DNA from: an uncultured Clostridia bacterium
GTDB lineage: Bacteria > Bacillota > Clostridia > Christensenellales > Aristaeellaceae
Reading direction: 5' to 3'
NCBI GenBank assembly: GCA_934643825.1
Contig: CAKUCW010000038.1
Location: 1 to 23,880, forward strand
Length of the DNA: 23,880 bases
The notes beneath the pieces were generated by a model, which was given only the letters and a program-made list of their open reading frames with translations, searched no databases and was not told where the DNA came from. Shown here in pieces: positions 6,678 through 13,646 of the stretch. The translations under genes were made by a program, and so were the position numbers. The number at the start of each line of letters is the position of its first letter. The first letter of the stretch is position 1.

Positions 6678-7082
6678 ATGAACGGAAAAATGTATTTTCA
6701 GAAGTGCTGTCAGGATGCGGGCGTGGACTGCGATACGTTCTTCAAACTGGGCGCACAGAACGCAAAATGCAGCGGCGGGTATGTGTATCATTGCCCGCAT
6801 AAGCTTCGGACTTCTTCGCAAGCCTATGTTGTGAATTATCTGCAAAAGCTGGATCTCTATGTCGCGTGGGCGCTGGATGATCCGAAAGCCAAGAAGAAAA
6901 TCGTCTTCCGTGTGCTGGAGGAGCCGCTCAGCCGGGTGAATCGGGGCGAAGTGCTGGCGATCAGCAAATCGCTGGGGCATTACGGCTGGGGCGAAGAGAT
7001 CGTGTATGCGTTTGACCGGGAAGCCGCGCCGGAGTTCATTCAGCGGGTGACGGGGGAAATGTGCTGCGAGTCGTGCGGTTGA
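6678..7082 (+). CDS. Small Cys-rich protein of unknown function
   Basis: Function not recognised. The 134-aa protein has no signal peptide or membrane segment. Cysteines cluster at both ends: KCCQDAGVDC, a lone Cys in NAKCSGG and YHCPHKL near the N-terminus, and MCCESCG at the C-terminus. This suggests metal binding or disulfides. The middle (DLYVAWALDDPKAKKKIVF) looks like a beta-sheet core. A weak purine-rich ribosome binding site precedes the ATG at 6678. The upstream GATAAT array suggests tight, possibly metal-responsive, transcriptional control. It stands alone, with a terminator before it and the interspersed repeat after it. That the gene is real rests on its good codon structure and lack of a plausible competitor; the antisense frame at 6633-7148 looks like a shadow. 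Confidence 0.7.
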   Translation: MNGKMYFQKCCQDAGVDCDTFFKLGAQNAKCSGGYVYHCPHKLRTSSQAYVVNYLQKLDLYVAWALDDPKAKKKIVFRVLEEPLSRVNRGEVLAISKSLGHYGWGEEIVYAFDREAAPEFIQRVTGEMCCESCG

Positions 7083-7151
7083 AAAACCCGCGGGCGTCGT
7101 TTTACCGCCGGTTTTGTTCCATCCATTGGACGTCAAAATCGACAACAAAAA

Positions 7152-7174
7152 AACCCAGCGTTAGCTGGGCTTTT
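7152..7174. terminator. Terminator hairpin, left copy flanking the interspersed element
   Basis: CCCAGC (7154-7159) pairs with GCTGGG (7164-7169) around GTTA, with an A run before and TTTT after, so it can work in both directions. It lies downstream of the Cys-rich gene. A copy with one loop change is at 7295-7319, on the other side of the element. Confidence 0.75.
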
Positions 7175-7294
7175 AGCTTGTTGACATAAGCAAACTTGGC
7201 TTGAATAGCAAAATCAAGAAATTCAGTGATTCTTTCATTTGCGGAAAGAGCTATTCCCCCCATCGGGGGAGAATAGCTTTTTGTCTACGGTCTG
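7175..7294. repeat. Inverted copy of the interspersed structured element
   Basis: The reverse complement of this roughly 120-bp stretch matches the element at 78-200 closely over its whole length. Shared blocks include GTAGACAAAAAGCTATTCTC, TGAATTTCTTGA and GTTTGCTTATGTCA. The long G/C hairpin is retained but has lost two bases in one arm. It sits between two copies of the same terminator hairpin in a convergent intergenic region. Confidence 0.88.
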
Positions 7295-7319
7295 AACCCA
7301 GCGTTGGCTGGGCTTTTTT
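7295..7319. terminator. Terminator hairpin, right copy flanking the interspersed element
   Basis: CCCAGC (7297-7302) pairs with GCTGGG (7307-7312) around GTTG, followed by six T on the plus strand and preceded by AA. It is probably used by the minus-strand sugar kinase operon ending at 7371 and by read-through from the left. Confidence 0.75.
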
Positions 7320-7370
7320 GTTGTCCGGGGAATGGCGCAAAATCGTCGCGTGAGCCGGAGTTTGAAGCGG

Positions 7371-8240
7371 TTACACCTCATTGGCGTAGGGGATGCTCTC
7401 CGCGGCGCCGGGACGGCTTACAGCGATAGCGGCAGCCTTGGCGGCCCGCTCCATCACCTTGGATAAATCTTCGCCGCGGGAAAGCCCTGTGACGAAATAA
7501 CCCGTAAAGGTATCGCCCGCGGCGGTGGTATCGACCGGCTGAACCGGGAAGGCGGGCTGATAGAGGGTCTCCTCTCCATGCATGCAGTATGCGCCGTCTT
7601 CGCCCAGCGTCAGCACGACGCCCGCGTTGGGATAAAGCGCTTTCAACGCCGCGAGAATCCGCTTGGGTTCGGTCTCCTGCGTGAGCGCCTTGCCCTCGAT
7701 CTCGTTGAGCAGGAACCAATCGACGCATGCGAGCGGATAGCTGTTCAGCGTGCTGTTCACGGGAGAGGGGTTAAAGATGATTGTCATGCCGCGCTCGGAA
7801 GCCATGCGCATGATGGCGGGCGAATGATCCAGCTCGTTTTGCAGGATGAGCAAATCGCCTTTTTCAAACCCGGACAGCACGCGCTCGATATCTTCATCCA
7901 GCACGCGCATATTTTCTCCGGCAAAGACGATGATGCTGTTTTGCCCGCTTGAGTCTACCTGAATGACGGTGTGCCCGGAAGGACCGGCAGCGTGCTTGAC
8001 GTGGCGCGTATCCACGCCGTGCTTTGCCAGTGTGTCCATCAGGATGGCGCCGTCTTCACCGACTACGCCGGCGTGATACACCGTGCCACCCGCTTTGGCG
8101 ATGGCGATGGACTGGTTAAGCCCTTTTCCACCGGCAAACACATTCCTGGCGATTGCCATTTGCGTTTCGCCCGGCTGAATCATGTGTTCAACCTGATAGA
8201 CATTGTCGATATTCATGGAACCGTAGTTGAGAATCTTCAT
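7371..8240 (-). CDS. PfkB/ribokinase-family sugar kinase
   Basis: The 289-aa protein has the PfkB layout: an N-terminal substrate region with FAGGKGLNQSIAIAKAGG (GGKG at 37-40), NPSPVNST about 157-164, the LLNEIEG motif, TLGEDGA and the C-terminal signature TTAAGDTFTGYF with catalytic base Asp243. It should use ATP to phosphorylate a sugar or nucleoside in the cytoplasm. It is slightly shorter than ribokinase (about 305-310 aa). It is the last gene of the transporter operon, 192 bp after the permease, so it probably acts on the imported sugar. A classical ribokinase phosphorylates O5, which a 5-deoxy sugar lacks. It therefore either acts on another imported pentose or nucleoside, or has a different regiospecificity. 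AGGAGG precedes the ATG at 8240. Confidence 0.87.
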   Translation of the reverse strand: MKILNYGSMNIDNVYQVEHMIQPGETQMAIARNVFAGGKGLNQSIAIAKAGGTVYHAGVVGEDGAILMDTLAKHGVDTRHVKHAAGPSGHTVIQVDSSGQNSIIVFAGENMRVLDEDIERVLSGFEKGDLLILQNELDHSPAIMRMASERGMTIIFNPSPVNSTLNSYPLACVDWFLLNEIEGKALTQETEPKRILAALKALYPNAGVVLTLGEDGAYCMHGEETLYQPAFPVQPVDTTAAGDTFTGYFVTGLSRGEDLSKVMERAAKAAAIAVSRPGAAESIPYANEV

Positions 8241-8328
8241 GCAGGCATTCCTCCTGAATATATAGTGACCGGAATTGTGACAGGGTTCTCTGTGACGGAT
8301 GCGATTTGGAGTCTGCGGTATAGATGAA

Positions 8329-8368
8329 ACAGGACCAGTCCGGGTTTTGCTTCCCGTTCCGGTCCTGT
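8329..8368 (-). other. Long stem-loop between permease and kinase genes
   Basis: ACAGGACC (8329-8336) pairs with GGTCCTGT (8361-8368), with a further CGGG/CCCG pairing inside. On the minus strand it is followed by TTTC only. It may stabilise the upstream transporter mRNA or partly terminate before the kinase gene. Confidence 0.5.
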
Positions 8369-8432
8369 GCCTGTTCTGTTTGAAACAGCGGCTGGATCAT
8401 CTCGAACCGGTGATGATGGTTCAAACCACCCA

Positions 8433-9446
8433 TCACTGTTCTTTCTTGGTGGCGTAGGCTGCAACCAGCGCCAGCGCAAGCACCGCGCCCTTGACGGCGG
8501 GCAGCACATAGAACGGCACTGCACAGATGGTCAAACCGTTTTCCAGCGTGGAAACCAGCATGGCGCCGATCAGGGTACCCAGCGCATTGGGCCTTTCCGC
8601 GCCGCCGACCGAACGACCGACGAACACGGCTGCCAGCGCCTGCATCAGGTAGTTGTCGCAGCACATAACCTGCGCGGAGCTGCCGCGGGAGGCGACGAGG
8701 ATGCCGCCGATAGCGACGAACACAGCGGTAATCATGCCGGCGAGATAGCGATATGCCTTGACGTTGATGCCGCTGAGCTTGGCAGCCTGCTTGTTGCCGC
8801 CCATAGCATAGATGAAACGACCATGCTTGGTATACTCAAGGAAGACGTGCGCGATCAGCACGCAGATCAGCATGATGATGATCAGCCACGGTTCTTTGCC
8901 GATGGCGCTGAAGGCAGGCTCCAGCTTGATGCGTGCAGGCTGAGCGCCTGCGGGAGTGCGCATGCCGGTGGAAACCGCGCCGCCGCCGATATACCACTGA
9001 CCCAGACCCTGATGCACAAACATCAGTGCGCAGGTTGCCAGCATATCCGGAATCTTGCAGACGAGGATGAGGAACATGGTCAGCTGGTACATGACCAGCG
9101 TCACGGCGATGGTGATCAGCACGCACGCAAGCAGCGGCAGACCATACCAGAGATACATACTCACGAACACATAGGCGGAGCAGCTTGCCAGCGTACAGGC
9201 GGACATGTCGAAGCCGTCCGGCGCCATGGTGACCGTGGCGGCGATGGCGAACACGGTGGTGATGGACATGGCACGCAGGATGTTGATCATGTTATTGAAC
9301 GACATGAAGCGGCTGCCCTTGATGAGGGTAAAGGCAATGAAACACATCACCAGCGCGATAACGGCTGCCCAATCCAGCAGGAAACGCGCCGCGGTTTTGA
9401 CCTTCTTCGGGGAGTTTGGTGAATTCGGTTTTACGGTCGCTTGCAT
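8433..9446 (-). CDS. Sugar ABC transporter permease (RbsC type)
   Basis: The 337-aa integral membrane protein of the BPD_transp_2 (ribose/xylose/nucleoside) family has 8-10 hydrophobic segments. These include WAAVIALVMCFIAF near residue 30, LPLLACVLITIAVTLVMY, WLIIIMLICVLIAHVFL and the C-terminal VLPAVKGAVLALALVAAY. GGNKQAAKLSGINV corresponds to the cytoplasmic coupling loop (usually GGN..AA..SGI.V) that contacts the ATPase. It forms the channel of an importer with the ATPase and binding protein encoded upstream. The ATG at 9446 follows GGAAGGTG and lies 27 bp after the ATPase stop codon. Only one permease gene is present, so a homodimer is expected, as in RbsC. Confidence 0.93.
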   Translation of the reverse strand: MQATVKPNSPNSPKKVKTAARFLLDWAAVIALVMCFIAFTLIKGSRFMSFNNMINILRAMSITTVFAIAATVTMAPDGFDMSACTLASCSAYVFVSMYLWYGLPLLACVLITIAVTLVMYQLTMFLILVCKIPDMLATCALMFVHQGLGQWYIGGGAVSTGMRTPAGAQPARIKLEPAFSAIGKEPWLIIIMLICVLIAHVFLEYTKHGRFIYAMGGNKQAAKLSGINVKAYRYLAGMITAVFVAIGGILVASRGSSAQVMCCDNYLMQALAAVFVGRSVGGAERPNALGTLIGAMLVSTLENGLTICAVPFYVLPAVKGAVLALALVAAYATKKEQ

Positions 9447-9473
9447 ATTAACACCTTCCTGTGATCGCCCTGA

Positions 9474-10997
9474 TCAGGCGTACTTAGTTGTGCTGCCGAC
9501 AGCATAGTGCATAATTTCGTCCTCGTTGGTCTTGGCGGTCTCCAGCTCCGCCATCACGCGCCCGTCAAAGAGCACATAGATGCGGTCGGTGATGGAGAGC
9601 AGCTCGGCGTTTTCGCAGGAGGCGTAAATTACGCTGTTGCCGCGCAGGGTAATGTCGTTAATCAGGCGGAAGATATCCTGCTTGGCACCGACATCGACGC
9701 CCTTGGTGGGCTCATCGAAGATGTAGACATCGCAGTCCGCCGCCAGCCATTTGCCTACGGCGACCTTCTGCTGATTGCCGCCGGAAAGATTTTTGACATG
9801 CTGCTTGATGGAAGGCGTTTTGATATCCAGCCCCTCCACGTATTCATGCGCGTTCTTTTCCGTTTTGGCTTTGCTGACGAAAGAGCCGTTGCAGAACTTG
9901 CTCAGTGCGGCAGCGGACAGGTTGAGGGTGACGTTTTCGTTGACCAGCACGCCCTCTTTGCGGCGTTCTTCGGGAACCAGCGCGATTCCGTTTTTCACCG
10001 CCTGAGAGGGGTTGTTGATCTTCAGCTCGCGGCCGCCCAGCAGCACGCTGCCGGAGGTGCGCTCGTACGCGCCGAAGATGGTTTTGCACAGCTCGGATTT
10101 GCCTGCGCCGACCAAACCGGCGATGCCGACAATCTCGCCCTTGCGCACATAGAAGGATACGTCTTCGACCTTGCCGTCTGCGCCGCAGAGGTTCTTGACC
10201 TCAAAGACCTTTTCGCCGATCTGCGCCTTTTCTTTGTGGAATTGCTCTTCAAAGGTGCGTCCCAGCATTTTTTCGACGATTTCACGCGAGGTGGTCTCTT
10301 TGGTCACCGGAGAAGTATCCACAATTACGCCGTTGCGCATGACGGTGTATTTTTCACAGATCTGAAGGATCTCGTGAATACGGTGGGAGATAAAGATGAT
10401 GGCGATATTCTCGGTTTCCTGAAGGTGTTTGACAAGCCGGAAAAGCTCCGCCGTTTCCGTGTCGCTCAGGGGGGCGGTCGGCTCATCCAGAATCAGGAAA
10501 TTGCATTCGTTGGCAATGGCGCGGGCGATGAGAACCATCTGCTTCTGCGCGAGGGAGAGATCCTGCACCAGCGTGCGCACGTTGACATCGATATGGAGTC
10601 TCTCCAGCACCTTTTTGGCATCGGTGCGTAGTTTGGACCAGTTCATCATGGGACTGCCCTTTGCGGACATGACCATGTCGTTGAGCATCACGTTTTCGGC
10701 AACGGAGAGCGTCGGCACAAGCGCCATATCGACTTCCTGATACACAATTTGGATGCCCAGCTTTTTTGCCGCCATAGGGGTTCGCAGCTCTACGACTTTG
10801 CCGTTGAGATAGACCTCGCCGGTATAGTCGGGGTTTGCGCCCGCAAAGACCTTCATCAGAGTGGATTTACCCGCTCCGTTTGCCCCAACGAGCGCCCGGA
10901 TTTCGCCGGTGCTGACTTCGAAGTTTACATCGGTCAACGCCTTCACACCGGGAAATTCGATGGAAACATTTCGGGTTCCAAGCGTCATCTTGTCCAT
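9474..10997 (-). CDS. Sugar ABC transporter ATP-binding protein (RbsA type, two NBDs)
   Basis: The 507-aa protein has two fused nucleotide-binding domains. The first has Walker A GANGAGKST, signature LSLAQKQM and Walker B LILDEPT. The second has LVGAGKSEL, LSGGNQQK and Walker B YIFDEPTKGVD. The first Walker A and second signature are canonical. The second Walker A and the first signature are degenerate, as usual in RbsA/MglA-type proteins. It energises import by the adjacent permease. AAGAGGG precedes the ATG at 10997. It follows the binding-protein gene after a 159-bp gap holding a stem-loop, so its expression is probably lower than that of the binding protein. Confidence 0.95.
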   Translation of the reverse strand: MDKMTLGTRNVSIEFPGVKALTDVNFEVSTGEIRALVGANGAGKSTLMKVFAGANPDYTGEVYLNGKVVELRTPMAAKKLGIQIVYQEVDMALVPTLSVAENVMLNDMVMSAKGSPMMNWSKLRTDAKKVLERLHIDVNVRTLVQDLSLAQKQMVLIARAIANECNFLILDEPTAPLSDTETAELFRLVKHLQETENIAIIFISHRIHEILQICEKYTVMRNGVIVDTSPVTKETTSREIVEKMLGRTFEEQFHKEKAQIGEKVFEVKNLCGADGKVEDVSFYVRKGEIVGIAGLVGAGKSELCKTIFGAYERTSGSVLLGGRELKINNPSQAVKNGIALVPEERRKEGVLVNENVTLNLSAAALSKFCNGSFVSKAKTEKNAHEYVEGLDIKTPSIKQHVKNLSGGNQQKVAVGKWLAADCDVYIFDEPTKGVDVGAKQDIFRLINDITLRGNSVIYASCENAELLSITDRIYVLFDGRVMAELETAKTNEDEIMHYAVGSTTKYA

Positions 10998-11036
10998 GGA
11001 TTTCCCTCTTCTCTATTCTTCTTGCCTAAGGCAGGT

Positions 11037-11075
11037 TTCTTTTCGAAGATTCTTTTTGAAGATTCTTTTCGAAGA
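11037..11075. repeat. 13-bp tandem repeat x3
   Basis: TTCTTTTCGAAGA, TTCTTTTTGAAGA and TTCTTTTCGAAGA follow each other at 11037, 11050 and 11063. They lie between the binding-protein and ATPase genes, directly next to a long stem-loop. The function is unknown; they may affect mRNA structure between the cistrons. Confidence 0.8.
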
Positions 11076-11108
11076 AGAAGCGCCGGAGCAAAGACTCCGA
11101 CGCTTCTT
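11075..11108 (-). other. Intercistronic stem-loop after the binding-protein gene
   Basis: A 14-bp stem with one mismatch (11075-11088 with 11095-11108) and a 6-nt loop. On the minus strand a pyrimidine-rich CTTCTTC stretch follows rather than a pure T run. Such structures commonly raise the level of the substrate-binding protein relative to the membrane components by partial termination or 3'-end protection. Confidence 0.65.
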
Positions 11109-11156
11109 TGTCAAGAAACATTGCTCAGAATGATTTTTTGACGTGATTACCGGAAC

Positions 11157-12266
11157 TTAGTGGATCAGCTCGGCGGGCATCCAATCGGCCACGGACAGGT
11201 AGCCGAGGTTGCCATAGGTCTCGCCAGCTACGTCAGCCAGGTTCTCGACGGTGTGATCTTCGCGCAGCACGTCAGCCTTGATGGCAGTGCCCGGAACTTC
11301 GACCACGTCCACGCCGTAGGTCTGGGTGGCAGGATCAAAAATCTTATCATATTCGCCGGCCATTTCGAGCATGAGGATACGCATGCCGATTTCGCCGTTC
11401 ATGGTCCAGTCGGTGGTGCCGGCAGCAGCCCACAGGTCGGGGCGGTTCTGCATGTTGGTCACGTCAACCTGATCGATGTCAACAGAGCCCATCGGCAGCG
11501 CAGCGCCGTCGGTGCCGTTGAACAGGGAGTTCTCTTCGATTGCCTTGTAGACGCCCTGACCATAGAGATCGTAGTAAGCGATGATGCCGTCTACGTCTTC
11601 ACGGTTGATGGACTGGAGATACGCGGCGGTCACGGCGTTGGCGGAGTCAACGCTGTCCTGCAGCGGCTGGATTTCGCCGACGGTCTTGATCTTGCCGGCA
11701 GCCTCGTATTCCTGCCAGCCGACTTCGCGGCGGTCAAACGGGCTGTTGTAGTTGGGGCCGCGCCAAACCTTGATCAGACGGACGCCCTCGCCGAACTTGG
11801 CGATCATGTCGTCGAGCAGAACGGTAACCAGACTCTTGTCCTGCTGGAACATCTGGGTGATGCCCGGGATCTTCTGGTATTCGCCGTCAGTGTAGAACTG
11901 CGTGTCGAAGCACACAATCTTCATCTTGGGGTACTTCTCGGCAACTTCCTTCAGGAAGACGTAAGAGCCGTCCTGGTTGCCGTGGGAGATGAGCAGTCCG
12001 TCATAGCCGGCAGCAGCGCAGCTATTGATGGTGTCCATCCAGGTGTTGAAATCGCCATTGCAGAAGAAGAAGTCGAAATCGACATCCAGCGCCTTGCACA
12101 GGTCGGCGCAGGAATCCTTCCACATCTGGAAGATGGTAGCAGAAGGCAGCAGCATGACGTAGGCGACCTTCTTACCGGCGACGGGGTTCTCGGTCTGCGC
12201 GACGGCGCCCACGGTCATGGTCAGCGCCAGCATCAGAGCCAGAACGATAGCGAGGATCTTTTTCAT
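11157..12266 (-). CDS. Periplasmic-type sugar-binding protein of an ABC importer
   Basis: The 369-aa protein begins with a Sec signal peptide (MKKILAIVLALMLALTMTVG, cleavage probably after AVA). No lipobox Cys is seen, which is unusual for a Gram-positive-type binding protein. The mature part has the type I periplasmic-binding fold: VAYVMLLPSATIFQMWKDS, GYDGLLISHGNQDG, the hinge segments around VDGIIAYYDLYGQGVYKA, and NGEIGMRILMLEMAG near the end. It should capture the extracellular sugar for the permease/ATPase. It is the first gene of the transporter operon, with AGGAGGG before the ATG at 12266 and a strong promoter at 12323-12351. Divergence from the microcompartment operon suggests a ligand related to that pathway (5-deoxyribose, methylthioribose or a nucleoside), but the specificity cannot be read from the sequence. 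Confidence 0.9.
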   Translation of the reverse strand: MKKILAIVLALMLALTMTVGAVAQTENPVAGKKVAYVMLLPSATIFQMWKDSCADLCKALDVDFDFFFCNGDFNTWMDTINSCAAAGYDGLLISHGNQDGSYVFLKEVAEKYPKMKIVCFDTQFYTDGEYQKIPGITQMFQQDKSLVTVLLDDMIAKFGEGVRLIKVWRGPNYNSPFDRREVGWQEYEAAGKIKTVGEIQPLQDSVDSANAVTAAYLQSINREDVDGIIAYYDLYGQGVYKAIEENSLFNGTDGAALPMGSVDIDQVDVTNMQNRPDLWAAAGTTDWTMNGEIGMRILMLEMAGEYDKIFDPATQTYGVDVVEVPGTAIKADVLREDHTVENLADVAGETYGNLGYLSVADWMPAELIH

Positions 12267-12322
12267 GAGTAACCCTCCTGTTTAATTTTTTCGGGCAATC
12301 TCCGTGCCCTTTTGTTGCACTT

Positions 12323-12351
12323 AGTATAATCCTTGGCTGGTTATTTGTCAA
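12323..12351 (-). promoter_or_regulatory. Sigma-A promoter of the transporter operon
   Basis: On the minus strand TTGACA, a 17-bp spacer and TATACT, nearly consensus. Transcription would begin near 12316, about 50 nt before the binding-protein ATG. Confidence 0.85.
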
Positions 12352-12382
12352 GTGTTGTTTAAATAAAATTATATAATATTAA

Positions 12383-12410
12383 GTTTAGTTGTTTAGTTAC
12401 AGACTAAAAC
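12383..12410. promoter_or_regulatory. GTTTAGTT operator candidates in the divergent intergenic region
   Basis: GTTTAGTT occurs twice in tandem (12383-12390, 12391-12398), followed by ACTAAAAC in inverted orientation (12403-12410). GTTTAGT-N5-ACTAAAAC is therefore a near-perfect inverted repeat. It lies upstream of both divergent promoters. The same octamer, inverted, recurs at 12583-12590. Confidence 0.55.
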
Positions 12411-12516
12411 GGGAATTTTTTAGTATTTCTCGGTATTTTCGATATATCTGATCATCTGATGTTTATAGGCGTTTTTGCGCTATCGTCAGATGTACTAAAA
12501 ATAAGCGATAATCCTG

Positions 12517-12545
12517 TTGACATTGCTAAATGATGGTCATATAAT
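12517..12545 (+). promoter_or_regulatory. Consensus sigma-A promoter of the microcompartment operon
   Basis: TTGACA at 12517-12522, a 17-bp spacer and TATAAT at 12540-12545 match the consensus exactly. Transcription should start near 12552. A promoter this strong usually needs a repressor, and operator-like sites are present on both sides of it. Confidence 0.88.
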
Positions 12546-12582
12546 AGTAAGTGGTAAACAAAGGAGCTGTTCATTAAACAAA

Positions 12583-12590
12583 AACTAAAC
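12583..12590. promoter_or_regulatory. Downstream AACTAAAC half-site
   Basis: Reverse complement of the GTTTAGTT octamer at 12383-12398. It lies about 30 bp after the predicted start of the microcompartment transcript, where a bound protein would block transcription. It is about 195 bp from the upstream cluster, a distance compatible with looping. Confidence 0.4.
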
Positions 12591-12629
12591 GTCCTAGCGG
12601 CGCAAAATGCAAGAAGCAGGTGACAGATT

Positions 12630-13514
12630 ATGGAAAACAGACGCTATCCCACGGATGCCGAGGCGAAAAAACTGATCGTTGAAATCGGCCGCAGAATGTA
12701 TGCAAAGAACTTTGTTGCCGCCAATGACGGCAATATCAGCTGCAAGGTGGATGAAAACACCATCTGGACAACGCCCACCGGCGTATCCAAGGGCTTCATG
12801 ACGGAGGACATGCTCGTCAAGCTCCGTCTGGACGGCACGGTGCTTTCCCAGGGCGAGCGGGGACCTTCCAGCGAGGTCAAGATGCACCTGCGTGTTTATC
12901 ATGAAAACCCCGAGGTTGGCGGCGTGTGCCACGCCCATCCGCCCATCAGCACATCCTTCGCCATCGCCGGCATGAGTCTGGATCGCGCCATCTATCCCGA
13001 GGCGCTGGTCAATCTGGGCACGGTGCCCTGTGTGCATTACGAAACGCCCGGCTCTCAGGGCATTCCCGACAGCGTTGCTCCCTATTGTAAGGATTACAAC
13101 GCGCTGCTGCTTGCCAACCACGGTGCGCTGGCATGGGGCAAGGATCTGATGGAAGCGTGGTATCGCCTTGAATCGACCGAGCATTACGCCATGGTCATCA
13201 TGTATACCGGCAACATCATCGGCAAGGCAAACGTGCTGAGCTGCGATCAGGTCGGCGAACTGGTTGAGATTCGCCGCCGTATGGGCATCAGCAGCGGCGG
13301 CATCCCTGCCTGCACAGCCCGTCCCACCAACACCACGGACGTGGTTGCCGGACACAGCCCCGTGCAGAGCGAGCCCCGCGTTTTGAAGACGTTTGGCGCA
13401 CCGGAAACCGCGCCCACTTCCTGCGGCTGCGGCGGCGGAAGCGACGCGGCGGACAAGGCAGAGCTGGAAGCGATTACACGCGCCGTATTGGAGCGTCTGA
13501 AAGGCTCTCTCTAA
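12630..13514 (+). CDS. Class II sugar-phosphate aldolase (fuculose-phosphate type) with C-terminal encapsulation peptide
   Basis: The 294-aa protein belongs to the class II aldolase/adducin family, which splits deoxyketose-1-phosphates into dihydroxyacetone phosphate and an aldehyde. Visible are NDGNISCKV near residue 32, Glu82, the zinc ligands His101 and His103 (CHAHPP) and His164 (ANHGALAWG). Family enzymes usually end near 215-235 aa. Here a linker rich in Pro, Gly and Cys (about 225-271, with CGCGGG) leads to an amphipathic helix, AELEAITRAVLERLK, at the very end. This is the layout of aldolases packaged in fucose/rhamnose-type microcompartments. As first gene of an operon with mtnK and mtnA, the likely substrate is 5-deoxyribulose-1-phosphate (giving acetaldehyde) or 5-methylthioribulose-1-phosphate (giving methylthioacetaldehyde). 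Fuculose- or rhamnulose-1-phosphate remain possible substrates. AGGTGA precedes the start. Confidence 0.9.
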   Translation: MENRRYPTDAEAKKLIVEIGRRMYAKNFVAANDGNISCKVDENTIWTTPTGVSKGFMTEDMLVKLRLDGTVLSQGERGPSSEVKMHLRVYHENPEVGGVCHAHPPISTSFAIAGMSLDRAIYPEALVNLGTVPCVHYETPGSQGIPDSVAPYCKDYNALLLANHGALAWGKDLMEAWYRLESTEHYAMVIMYTGNIIGKANVLSCDQVGELVEIRRRMGISSGGIPACTARPTNTTDVVAGHSPVQSEPRVLKTFGAPETAPTSCGCGGGSDAADKAELEAITRAVLERLKGSL

Positions 13515-13530
13515 GCGGGCTGAGCCCGCT
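13514..13530 (+). other. Short perfect stem-loop after the aldolase gene
   Basis: AGCGGGC and GCCCGCT form a 7-bp stem around TGA, beginning at the last base of the aldolase stop codon. No T run follows, so it is more likely an mRNA-stabilising or processing structure than a terminator. Confidence 0.55.
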
Positions 13531-13646
13531 CTCCCTTCCGCCGAGATGGCGAAAACAGGAGAGCATTGCACACGCGAACGATATTGAGCAAGTTTCGATA
13601 CCTATTACGCATTACACAAAAAAGGTGAAATCGAGGTGCATGCGAT

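Noticed and set aside
13514..13530. Terminator after the aldolase gene
   Set aside because: The stem is perfect but only 7 bp, with no following T run, and the next genes are in the same direction and pathway.
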